This document shows, one piece after another, positions 45,559 through 56,179 of a DNA stretch of 64,000 nt. The translations under genes were made by a program, and so were the position numbers. The notes under the pieces were generated by a model. That model was not told the origin of the DNA. It was given only the letters and a program-made list of their open reading frames with translations, and searched no databases. This DNA comes from Sabellastarte sp. h YS-2021 (lineage: Eukaryota; Annelida; Polychaeta; Sabellida; Sabellidae), in the NCBI GenBank assembly GCA_964017235.1, contig OZ024927.1, positions 24,137,160 to 24,201,159 on the forward strand, written 5' to 3'. Position 1 is the first letter of the stretch. The number at the start of each line of letters is the position of its first letter.

Positions 45559-46770
45559 AAACTAGACATTGTGTCTCGACGCAGTGTATCCCCGGACGGG
45601 ACATGGTTGAAGCGTGAATGTGTCAGGCTTGAGCCTGTTTCCTGGAGCACCAGGTCAGGATTCTCCATAGTAGGGCACAACGAGGGCCCGACTTAATCTC
45701 CCCCCTCCTTAAATAGGCAACCACCATGGTGTTGTCTGTAGCTATGGTAGCAATAAGGTTCAAGCAGAGGTCTTGGAACTCCTTTAGGGCCAAAAGACCA
45801 CCTTGGTTCCAGATACTTTATGTGTAACTTGCTTCTGGAAGGGACCAGGTTCCCCTTGCAGTCTTTCCCCCTGACAGTAGGCTGGCTGACTGGTCTGGTA
45901 GGTTGAGACAGTCATCTCACCGAGACCAATGACCGGTATAAGAATTTCTCTGTAACCAATTTCATCGAGCAATAACTGGCTGGTCTGAGACGGCCACTTG
46001 AACCCTTAAAAGGCTTCTGCTGGTCTGTTAGCCAGTCCTCTGGACCTGCCCAGTACCAGGGCCTAACCGGCTATAGGAGAAGCAATCCTCTGTAGCCGGT
46101 TCCTGGTGGCTCCAAAGTTCTGCAAAAACTCATAGGAGCTGGCAGAACTGGGCGAATTAGACTACATCTCAGCAGGGGTAGGCTTATATGAAACAACTGC
46201 CTTCTTCCTCTCCATAACTGTGGAATCAGCCGATTTCCTCTGTAACCAATAATCCTCTGTAACCGGTAAGCCTGGATGCTGGTACCCCATCATGTACTCA
46301 ACCTCCAAAGCCTTTTTCAATAGTTTCCATGCAATATAGTCAGCATTAAGTGAGAAAATATCTCCGAAAAAGGCCAAAAAATGGCCTCGGTCAGGTACTT
46401 TGGCAGTCTGTGGATGACCTTCAATGAAGAGCTTTAAAGTTACATTTCTGCATGCCTACAGAGGACATATATATGTATTATATATACCAGCCATAGATGA
46501 TCTAACTTTCTGTATATGAGAACTGGGCCAAAATGTAAAAAAATGGCCAAAATCTTACCTTTAAGAGGCCACCAGTGACCTTGAAATTGAAGGTCAAGGT
46601 CACAAAACAATAGCGTTTGTGGTATTGCCCACAATACCCACATAACAAATTTGAAAGGTCTAATTAAGATATTTTTTTTAGTTATCACGTCCGACAGGAA
46701 ATCTCTGTGGCGGCGGCATGACCGTACTGAATCCTAAATATCCCCGACTTTTGTCCGGGGATACAATAAA
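45559..46770 (+). mobile_element. F4-type element carrying a DIRS fragment (copy b)
   Basis: It starts AAACTAGA (45559-45566), with the motif TGTATCCCCGGAC at 45585-45597. It ends ATATCCCCGAC (46738-46748) against GTCCGGGGATA (46753-46763), then CAATAAA. Directly after the 5' motif the minus strand carries DIRS RNase H sequence (the CCATAGTAGGGCACAA and ACCACCATGGTGTTGTC regions match 13440-13510). Its middle matches 61500-62165 of copy c. Relative to copy c it lacks about 690 bp. Confidence 0.72.
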
Positions 46771-47140
46771 CACAAGTCTAGCTCTTTAACCAGCTGTGAA
46801 AAGGGAAATCCCCAGAAGCCCAGGTATTAATAGAACTGATATATGTGAGGATATTACACTGTGGATATTAGAGGTTTTAAGTTGAACAGAGCATTATATA
46901 TAGCTCACCGGTTCTGAATCAGCGGATCTTTTAGCAGGACCACTAGATTCCATAGTCATCACCAACTAGAGTACATCTCTCTGAAAATGAAAGGCATGGA
47001 GTACTTAAACAACAAATAGAGGTAAAGATTAAAATGGAATTTTAGAATATTACTAAACTCTTAAAAATGGCGTTTTCAATGTTATTTTGCCACAAGAAAT
47101 GAGCTACTTGTCTTGGTACTGTTTCAAAAAAAAGAACAAA

Positions 47141-47575
47141 CAAGACTATTGCTTCGCAAGAGAAAAAGAAATTGTTTTTGCACAGCAAAAACAATGCGCC
47201 CCAATCAGTATTAATCAGTTTATAGAAATGACAATTCCATTTATGACAAAATGCAAGGTTTCCTAGATGAATCTGGTTTGTTTATTTTTTAATTTAATTA
47301 TTTATTCATTTATTTATTTAATTTTTTTTTTTTTTTTGCGTTTTATACAGAAATTCAAAATGGCCACCAAAAGTGGCGGGAAGACGATTTTTGGGAAAAA
47401 TCACCAGTAGATTCTGCAGATAACCTGCGGGTCAAAAATTTCGTCGAAATCACTCTATCTCGCTCCATTTCCAAAATAAACACGTTTTTGTGTTTTACGC
47501 AGAAATTCAAGATGGCCGCCAATAGTGGCGGGAAAACGATTTTTGCGAAAAGACGCCGGTAGGCTACCAAAAAAA
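47141..47575 (+). mobile_element. F6-type element, 5' end and two array monomers (copy b)
   Basis: CAAGACTATTGCTTCGCAAG, the perfect hairpin TTGTTTTTGC-ACA-GCAAAAACAA (47172-47194) and TGCGCCCC match F6a. Two monomers with AAAATGGCCACC and AAGATGGCCGCC follow. No 3' hairpin is seen. Confidence 0.6.
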
Positions 47576-48715
47576 ATGTTTTTCAAGTCAGTATTTGCAT
47601 GGTTTAGTTACTTTAGTATGCACATTTTTCTCTGCATTACAAACAAAATGGTAGTTCACAGAAACGAGTGTCTTTGCATTTAAATAGTTTTGAAATGTAT
47701 CCAAAACTTACATGGCTTCCGTCCACATATGAAAAAGTGGTTACACTTACAGTATATACTAAGGTTTGGAAAAAAGTGAAATTCATCCGAAAACCCCTCT
47801 CAATATCATTTAATATCTTATAGCATCAGTGAGCAATTCTTCTCGACGAACAAAGAAATCATCCACCATAAATCACTGCCCAATACATCTAATTTACCAG
47901 AATGTCTTTCAGTTGTTACACTATCTTCTCAGTTCTAATTCACAAAGACTATCAAATTCTTCTTACTTTTGGAAATGTCTGAGCAATATTCTTTGTTATT
48001 AGGTCAAAACAGTACATTTTGCTGGAAAAAAAACCACTCACCTTCATGCACACATTGTAGATGAAGAATGTCTTTCATAAAGTTTTGTAGTTTCCAGTGT
48101 TTTAAGTTCAATCTTCCTTCCTGATTTAACTACAAATTAAACAGAAGAGAAACAATGTCATTTTACAGCTTTTTTGTGAAAAAGGTCAGTGTCTATTTGT
48201 TTAGAAGTTAAAAGAATGAAAGGAAAACATAGGAGGCACAATATATAAACAGATAATATATTGCTCATCAGTCATTTATTACCAGATTAACCTGAAAATC
48301 AATTAAAGTTTGGGTTATTAATGTGGTTAATATATATGCCAAATTTGGTGGATCCCTGATAATAGTTTCTGAGAAAACAGCCACAAGCAACTTTAAGAAA
48401 AAAAAGCTTGGAAGGGGTCATGTGACTTTCAGAAAGGTGAAAGGCCAACTTAATACGTGTGCAGGCTGCAGTTACAGATAACCCTGCTTTGTAAAGAGAA
48501 CTAGTCAGTGCCTAGTCATTACACACACATTAGTCATTGAAATACATGTAGTGAATGAGGATAACTTTCTGAATCATCAACTAACTTCTCGTTAGGTTGA
48601 CCAACAGGGATAATTTTGGATGTCACTGCATCTATCAGGATGCCATTTTTACAAAAGTAGAAAATATTTCAGCTTCCAAAGAAAATTTTGGTTGCCAATC
48701 TATCTATTAGGATGC
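47576..48715. other. No feature recognised
   Basis: AT-rich sequence without a conserved ORF, tandem unit or terminal repeat that I can identify. Confidence 0.35.
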
Positions 48716-48718
48716 AAT

Positions 48719-49612
48719 ATATATGTCGTGGCAGAACTTAAAATTTGATAGAATTTTAAATTCTGTCGACAGAACTTAAAATTCTAAGTTCTGTCGACAG
48801 AACTTAAAATTCCAAGTTCTGTTCACAGGATTTGAAATTCTGTCAAAATATCTTGACAGAACTTAAAATTCTAAGTTGTGTCGACAGAACTTAAAATTCA
48901 ATATTCTGTAAACCGGATTTTAAATTCTGTTGATAGAATTTAAAATTAAGTCAAAATACCTTGACAGAACTTAAAGTTCTAAATACTGTGGACAGAACTT
49001 AAAACCCTGATAAATATCCTATATTTTGTTCAACTTCTTTTACAGTGAGTTAGTATTTTATATTATAAAGGGGGCTCAGTACTTGTGCTTATTTAAAAGT
49101 AAAAGAAATGCATAAGACAGATATTAAATAGATCCTTTACTGGCATAGATCCTTTACTAGCATCCACTTTCATTTATAATAATACATTAATATGCAATAA
49201 TTTCACTAAAATTTTCTATGATCACAGTGCTAATTTAAGTCAATGGTGACTGTACGTAAACAAAATATACATAATACAGGCGTTTGCTGGTTTTGTTTTT
49301 TCAATATATGTATCTTTATGTTTACTGTTTCTTTACTGTAATTGCAGTGCTAAACTCAGTGAATAATATATGTGTTTAATGTTGCATATCACCAATAAAG
49401 TTTAAAATACTTATGTTATATTTCATTTCTTTGATGACAGCTATAAACATGATTTTCAGTTCTGTCAACAGGATTTTAATTTCTGTCGACAGGATTTTAA
49501 ATTCTGTCGACAGAACTTAAAATCCCTCCAAACCAATGAAATCCTAGGATTTTAAGTTCTGTCGACAGAATTTAAAATTCTGTCAAATTTTAAGTTCTGT
49601 CATGACATATAT
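48719..49612. mobile_element. Palindrome-rich element with about 73 bp inverted ends
   Basis: The left end (ATATGTCGTGGCAGAACTTA, 48721 onward) and the right end read in reverse (ATATGTCATGACAGAACTTA, from 49610) match for about 73 bp with few differences. Both ends and parts of the middle are built from reiterated ATTCTGTCGACAGAACTTAA blocks centred on the palindrome GTCGAC. AGGATGCAATATATAT occurs on both outer sides and may be an extended target duplication. No ORF is present. Confidence 0.7.
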
Positions 49613-50434
49613 ATATATACAGGATGCAATATATATTGAGTGAATTTTTATTTTATCTTCCATTTTGAAGGCAAGATAGTGGACTCTAATTGCACACGTG
49701 CTAATCATTGTTATGATATAATATTATTTTTACGTAGAAAATATTTCTGTTTTAGAAGCGAATTTCCGGTTGGTAGTCCAACTACTAGGCCGCATTATAT
49801 ACGTAGAAACTAGCAAATACTTTAAAAGAAGGTTTCTGGTGATATATTGAAGTGAATTTTTATTTTATCTTCAATTTTGAAAGCAATATGGCAAAAAAAG
49901 CAAATAAAACATAGAATTGAAGAAAAATAATGTATAGTCAAATATCCATGATTCAAAGGTTTTCTAGCATTTCTGTTTTCTTGGATATGAGAGCATCTAC
50001 TTTAATTTTGAAAAAGCTGAAATGAGGCTTTGATGTTTAGAGTTTTATAAAGCAATTGAAAATTCCTGTAAAATAGAAGAAGTGACATAAGCCCAATGTG
50101 GTAGTGGACCAATTCATGCCCATGTACCTATTCACGCCGACCCTCAATTTTCTTAAACATTTATATCTTTACGAGTCATGTTTTCATGGACATAACTGAC
50201 AAAAAATATTCTTCAATATAAAATAAATAAGTCGTGTTTTTGTATTAAGAGATAAATTATTAAACAACTGTTTTGTAATATTCAAAGTTAAAAATTCTCA
50301 GTATTTTCAAGTATTTTCACAAGTATTTTGTTATATTCCCCATCAACATGCATACATAAATAAATGAAAATAAATGGCATTTACCCATTCTCAATTTTTT
50401 AAGAGTTTTTCCCAAAAACTGGAAATGTTCTTTT
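49613..50434. other. No gene; contains a 50 bp module shared with 38998
   Basis: GAAAATATTTCTG(T/C)TTTAG and AAGCGAATTTC(C)GGTTGG at 49737-49783 recur at 39010-39050. The rest is AT-rich. Confidence 0.4.
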
Positions 50435-50901
50435 TAGGGATGGGTCGGTAGGCTGAAATACTGTGACAAGATTTTAAAAATGCCATTTTCCTTGCCGACG
50501 GATGTAATGGAAAGAAGAGTTAAACTATTAGAAAAATACCCAAAATCTGAAGAGGTAAATAAGCTATGGCCCCATATTTTTGTGCATATGCAGACTTTTA
50601 TACTTAGTAGCGATTATGTTGAGCAGAAATGCCATGCTTTGGTTACAACACTTTATAACCTAAATCCTGTTTGTCACCACATAAAAGGAAAAGAAAACTT
50701 AAAATATTGGAAACAAGAAATTTGAAGAAATTACACACTTTTATCCCATATCTTGTGCATTTGGAGACTTTTATTGCGATGTCATTAAGAGGAAACACCC
50801 GTGTTTGGTCGAGGCATACCAAAACGTGGACTTCCGAAATCTGTACGGATATGCATTGGTGACGTCTCAATATACATATTTTTCATATCGATCCGTCCCT
50901 A
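50435..50901. mobile_element. Probable MITE with TAGGGATGGGTCGGTA ends
   Basis: TAGGGATGGGTCGGTA at the left and TATCGATCCGTCCCTA at the right are imperfect inverted repeats over 16 bp. No clear target duplication is found. An 81-codon frame inside (50480-50725) has no recognised domain. Confidence 0.5.
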
Positions 50902-51606
50902 GAACACTCTAAAAGTTGTGTGCACAGGCTTACATATCATAATCCCTGAGCCCTTAAATAAAAACCAACTATTTTTAACTGCATAAAATCAAATTGAGCC
51001 AATCAGTATCTATTGGTCTTTTGTGCATATCTCCAGTTTTCTGTGTGGTTGAGAAAACTACTAAAACTAAAATGATTCATTGTACTAATCGATTATTAGG
51101 TTATGGAAGTACTAGTCAATACCAATATTGCTAAACCGGTTAACTGTTTTTCTTATGTAGATCACCCTTTACGGAATTTTATGTAATCATTAAAACTATG
51201 CCTATTTAAAATTACAAAGACCTTCGATCCACCGCACCTTGGATTTAAGATTTAAAATATTTACACGGCATCGTGAACTTAAGTACACAGCTCCAATACA
51301 AAAAGAATTATGTATCAATTAATACTCACACTTCAATAAATGAAGTAAACTAAATGATGTTATGTCAGGCTTAACTACATGGCATTACATCCTTTATTTT
51401 GATTCGACTTTTGTTTTTAGAGGAAATACAGATTACAAATGGACTGGTACCCTAGCACTATTCTTTATTGACAAATATATAAATAAAATACATAGACCTT
51501 GAATGAACATACGGCTGATATAAGGTAGACATTCTGAAAGTATGGAAACAAAATAAGATACACCTAAACATAAAACAACATACATGTACATGTAACTATG
51601 GCTCAC
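50902..51606. other. No feature recognised
   Basis: AT-rich sequence, no domain-bearing ORF, no repeat unit seen. Confidence 0.35.
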
Positions 51607-52022
51607 TTATGCAGGAGTTCCATTGGAGCCGACCCTACGAATCTAGGGTCGGCTCCAAAAGTCGGGGGTCGGGGACAAAAATCCACAAAAAAGGGCGGGA
51701 AAATACTGGGTCGGTTGCACCTCACATCCAGGCTTGTCTGGATCTAGATCCAGGACAAGCCCTAAACCCCTAACAGACAAGCCGTAGCAGGTCCCGACAA
51801 GCCGTACTGACAAACAAGACAGGACTGGAGAAATATAAGAACCCCACGACCAGAGGTGCAGTCGGTATTGCTAGTACAGTTTTTGATGCATTTTTGGGAA
51901 AAAAGAGGATCTAGTGTCGACCCATAAACAAATCTAAAACCATCACGTGACCTAAACTTCCAATTTTATTTTTTTGTTATTTTAATTATAGTTTTCAGGT
52001 TTTTGCTTTAATATTATATAAG

Positions 52023-54320
52023 AAACTAGACCTATCGCATCGGAGAACCGATGCAAATTGTATCCACCAGAAGAAAACTCACCAAAGCCATTCTAACATC
52101 GCTTAACCTTGAAGGAGAAGCCCAAGGTGAAATCTGACCATATCAAAATATTCTTAGCCCATGATTTCCTATAGGTTGGTGTGACACTGCAAACCTCTAG
52201 GAATGCGAATAAGCAAGATATAAACACTAATTTTGGCAATCCTCATTTGACCTTGAAAGAGGGGCCAAAGGTCAAATCCGATCACACCAAAAGATTCCCA
52301 GCCCATGATTTCCTAGATTTTGGTTTACCATTCCAAAGCTCTAGGACCAATAATAAGCTAGTTATAAGCACTTTTAAGTTTGGCTATCTTCGTTTGACCT
52401 TGATGGAGGGTCCAAGGTCAAATCCGACCACAGCAATAGATTCCCAGCACATGATTTTGTGTACTATCCTCGTTTGACCTTGAAGGAGGGGTCCAAGGTC
52501 AAATCCGACCACAGCAATAGATTCCCAGCCCATGATTTCCTATATGTTGGTTTACCATCCCAAACCTGTAGGACCAATAATAAGTGAGTTATAAGCACTT
52601 TTAAGTTGGGCTATCCTCATTTGACCTTGAAGGAGGGGTCCAAGGTCAAATCCGACCGCAGCAATAGATTCCAAGCCCATGATTTCCTATAGTTTGGTTT
52701 ACCATCCCAAACCTCTAGGACCAATAATAAGCGAGTTATAAGCACTTTTAAGTTTGGCTATGCTCGTTTGACCTTGAAGGAGGGGTCCAAGGTCAAATCC
52801 GACCACACCAAAAGATTCCCAGCCCATCATTTCCAATAGGTTGGTTTACCATCCTAAACCTCTAGGACCAATAATAAGCGCGCTATAAGCACATTTAAGT
52901 TTGGCTGTGCTCGTTTGACCTTGAAGGAGGGTCCAAGGTCAAATCCGACCACACCAAAAGACTCCCAGCCCATGATTTCCTATAGGTTGGTTTACCATCT
53001 CAAACCTCTAGGACCAATAATAAGCGAGTTATAAGCACTTTTAAGTTTGGCTATCCTCATTTAACCTTGAAGGAGGAGTCCAACGCCAAATCCAACCACA
53101 CCAAAAGACTCCCAGCCCATGATTTCCTGTAGGTTGGTTTACCATCCTAAACCTCTAGGACCAATAATAAGCGAGTTATAAGCACTTTTAAGTTTGGCTA
53201 TCCTCATTTGACCTTGAAGGAGGGGTCCAAGGTCAAATCCGACCACACCAAAAGATTCCCGGCCCATGATTTCCTATAGGTTGGTTTACCATCCCAAACC
53301 TCTAGGACCAATAATAAGCGAGTTATAAGCACTTTTAAGTTTGGCTATCCTCATTTGACCTTGAAGGAGGGGTCCAAGGTCAAATCCGACCACACCAAAA
53401 GATTCCCGGCCCATGATTTCCTATAGGTTGGTTTACCATCCCAAACCTCTAGGACCAATAATAAGCGAGTTATAAGCACTTTTAAGTTTGGCTATGCTCG
53501 TTTGACCTTGAAGGAGGGGTCCAAGGTCAAATCTGACCACACCAAAAGATTCCCAGCCCATGATTTCCTATAGGTTGGTTTACCATCCCAAACCTCTAGG
53601 ACCAATAATAAGCGAGTTATAAGCACTTTTAAGTTTGGCTATCCTCGTTTGACCTTGAAGGAGGGGTCCAAGGTCAAATCCGACCACACCAAAAGATTCC
53701 CAGCCCATGATTTCCTGTAGGTTGGTTTACCATCCCAAACCTCTAGGACCAATAATAAGCGAGTTATAAGCACTTTTAAGTTTGGCTATCCTCGTTTGAC
53801 CTTGAAGGAGGGGTCCAAGGTCAAATCTGACCACACCAAAAGATTCCCAGCCCATGATTTCCTATAGGTTGGTTTACCATCCCAAACCTCTAGGACCAAT
53901 AATAAGGGAGATATAAGCACTTTTCATGACTGCAAAGAAACGCCTGTGGCGGCCATCTTGTTTTTCAAAATGAGGCCAAAAATATTCCCAGTCAAGATTT
54001 TATAATGAGGAACATATCCTGCGAATTTGAGATCTCTACCTATAATACCCTTTGCTCTAGAGGGCCACCAAAAGTCCTTGTTTAAAGTCGAAAAACGCCC
54101 GTGGCGGCCATCTTGTTTTTCAAAATGAGGCCAAAAATATTCCCAGGCAAGATTTTATGGCTATGAATATATCCTGCAAATTTGAGAAGGCTAGTTATAA
54201 TATTTTTTTCGTTAGAGCAGTAATGGTGAAATCTCTCTACACACTGCGGCGGCGGCGTAGGCGTAACAAAGTCAAATCCATAGTATCCACCGGATGCTAT
54301 CCGGTGGATACAATAAAATC
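52023..54320 (+). mobile_element. Tandem-repeat element family F5, complete copy
   Basis: It starts AAACTAGA (52023-52030), then the hairpin GCATCGG-AGAA-CCGATGC (52037-52054) and GTATCCACC (52060-52068). It ends in a perfect 13 bp hairpin, GTATCCACCGGAT-GCT-ATCCGGTGGATAC (54283-54311), and AATAAAA. The interior is a 147 bp array, then two TGGCGGCCATCTTG boxes (about 53949, 54103) and a short (CGG)n tract. Confidence 0.8.
52090..53930 (+). repeat. Tandem array, about 147 bp monomer (type B, second block)
   Basis: About twelve monomers. Later steps of the landmark TTTGGCTATCC or TTTGGCTATGC are 146-148 bp (53049, 53195, 53343, 53490, 53637). Each unit has TTTGACCTTG, GGGTCCAAGGTCAAATC, CCCATGATTTCCTATAGG and CCTCTAGGACCAATAATAAG. 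The rightmost monomers are nearly identical; the first ones are diverged. Confidence 0.95.
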
Positions 54321-55422
54321 AATGTATGTCTGCTTCAATTTATGAACAAAAAAGTCATTTAAAATATAAAATTGTCATTAAAAATGTTATATCCTGTGGA
54401 CAGAAGCAGAGAGATGTGCTTCTAACAACCTCTCTGACAATGAAAACCTTCTGCTTGTTGCTGCCTTTTATACTCCAATTTCGAGCTTCTGGGAAGGACC
54501 CCTTCAAAATTCCGTCCCTCTGAGCAATTTTCCTACACATTCATACCAAATAATTTTGAGCCTCTGAGAAAGCACATTTTTCTGGACGTGAAGGTTAACA
54601 CCCTGTAGTTCTGGTCATGTGATGGGATCCAAACACGTCATGGTAACCTAGTTTTAGATTTGTTGATTGGTCGACACTTGATCCTCTTTTTGCCCAAAAA
54701 TTTCTTTCTTGAAATAAGCTGGGATTTTATTTTTGTTTAACCAAATAAAAACACTTTTTCAGGTTTCTTAATCAATTATGGCATATATATGGAACTTCAT
54801 CTGAAAACTATGATCACTTGCACTGTTTCTTTGTCATTCTTGACATAATGTTTTCATCATATTTTTACCTCACATCATGCAGGAAATGGACTGCAAATGA
54901 CCAGTACTTAAATTACAAAAGACAAGCCGGCTTCATGTTAGGACAAGCCTGCAAGTGACAACGACAAGCCTGGAAGGGTTACAGACAAGCCTGGACGTGT
55001 AACCGACAGCCCTGTTGCTAGGTGGATGAATTTAGGGTCTGTTACAAGGGTTGGGAACAGTCGTAGAAATATCAAACTTGTTTGAAATTTCACCGACTCT
55101 CCCGACATACCGGGAAACTACAACCGACCCTAACCAACCTTGTAAACATTGGTCCCGACTCTCAAAAAATACATAGTTACCGACCGGTCGGCTCCAGTGG
55201 AACACCTGCATTAAGGAATATATAGGATCATGATGACATTCCACAATATGACAGTTCAACATTTACAGTCTTTACAGTACCAAAATTTAGTTTTTGGTTG
55301 ACTTTAACTGTAGCGCATGACCAGTGTTGCCAATTCAGAAAACTGTCTTCATCTCTCGATCCTAGAAAAATATGCCGGTGATAACATTCCCATCCTTCAT
55401 GAAATGTGTCTGCTAATCTCAC

Positions 55423-55960
55423 CGGCAATATTGGACTGGCTCTTGGAAGATTGCTTGGCCCTGGCAGCTATGCTATGTATATTCCCCATAAGAAGTATTT
55501 TTCCATTCTTTTCTGAGAAGTGAGACTGGATCATCTTGTGGTTGGCATTTAAATTTATCATTTTAGCAATCTCTTTTTCTGTCTCTGCATCAACCCTTCT
55601 TTGCTTTGGATTCATCTTGAATACCTCCTGCGTTCTTTCATGGTTGTGTGATTCTTCAAAATGAGTCAATAATTGATGCTTGTCCATCAGCTGTAGCATG
55701 AAACTTCATAATAAATGGACACCCCACTTTTTCTGTTATGGTGTTGGGTCTGATACCGTTGTTTGGACGCTGTCTCTAGGCACACCTGTGCTTGCACATA
55801 AAATTTACTTCAGAAAACATCAATTCTGCGTTGTAGCTCTTATTACTGCCACGTTTAATGACATTTTTAATTGTCTTTGTATATTTTTAGCCACATTAAC
55901 AAAAGTTTTTTTCTCATGCTGGCTAAGTTCAAGTTGTAATTCTTCATAGCCATTAGCCAG
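55423..55960 (-). pseudogene. MULE-type transposase, N-terminal zinc-finger region
   Basis: The minus strand reads YEELQLELSQHEKKTFVNV, then CKH, GIRPNTITEKVGCPF, HNHERTQEVF, PKQRRVDAETEKEIAKM, and ends with MGNIHSIAARAKQ. The order C-x-H, R-P-N, G-C-P, H-N-H-E, P-x-Q-R-R, N-I is that of the FAR1/FLYWCH-like domain at the start of Mutator-like transposases. A stop and a frameshift near 55690 break it. A strong donor, CCG|GTGAGA, follows at 55422. It is the complementary half to the C-terminal fragment at 23255-23936. Confidence 0.65.
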
Positions 55961-56179
55961 CCAAACAGTTCCCCACAAACAACCTTGCCATTTTTATAGT
56001 CCCAAAACACCAATAAACTGGTGAGACTCCCCACGGTCCTTTTTCTTTAAGGCTGCCGGAGTATGTACACTGTCCTTGCTCAGAAATGTACACTTTATAC
56101 TGTCTGATTTTACTGGGTCTTTTCTGCGTAAACATATCACGTAAAGGTACAGAGCTCTATGTCACAAAGACTGCTTACA

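Larger units (their letters stand above)
51610..55210. mobile_element. TIR element with possible TTA duplication, split by F5
   Basis: Inverted ends of 25 bp with two differences, starting TGCAGGAGTTCC at the left and read TGCAGGTGTTCC at the right, are followed inward by GGAGCCGACC. TTA flanks both sides (51607-51609, 55211-55213); a 3 bp TTA duplication would suit the PIF/Harbinger group. Subterminal zones carry many ACAAGCC(T/G) and (G)TCGG motifs. F5 lies inside. No transposase is recognised. Confidence 0.6.

Noticed and set aside
50480-50725. An 81-residue plus-strand ORF as a gene
   Set aside because: It lies inside a probable MITE, has no recognised domain and only moderate length for AT-rich DNA.
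52090-53930. 147 bp monomer length as evidence of nucleosome phasing
   Set aside because: Other arrays here are 133, 143, 155, 169 and 350 bp, so the match to nucleosome length is probably chance.
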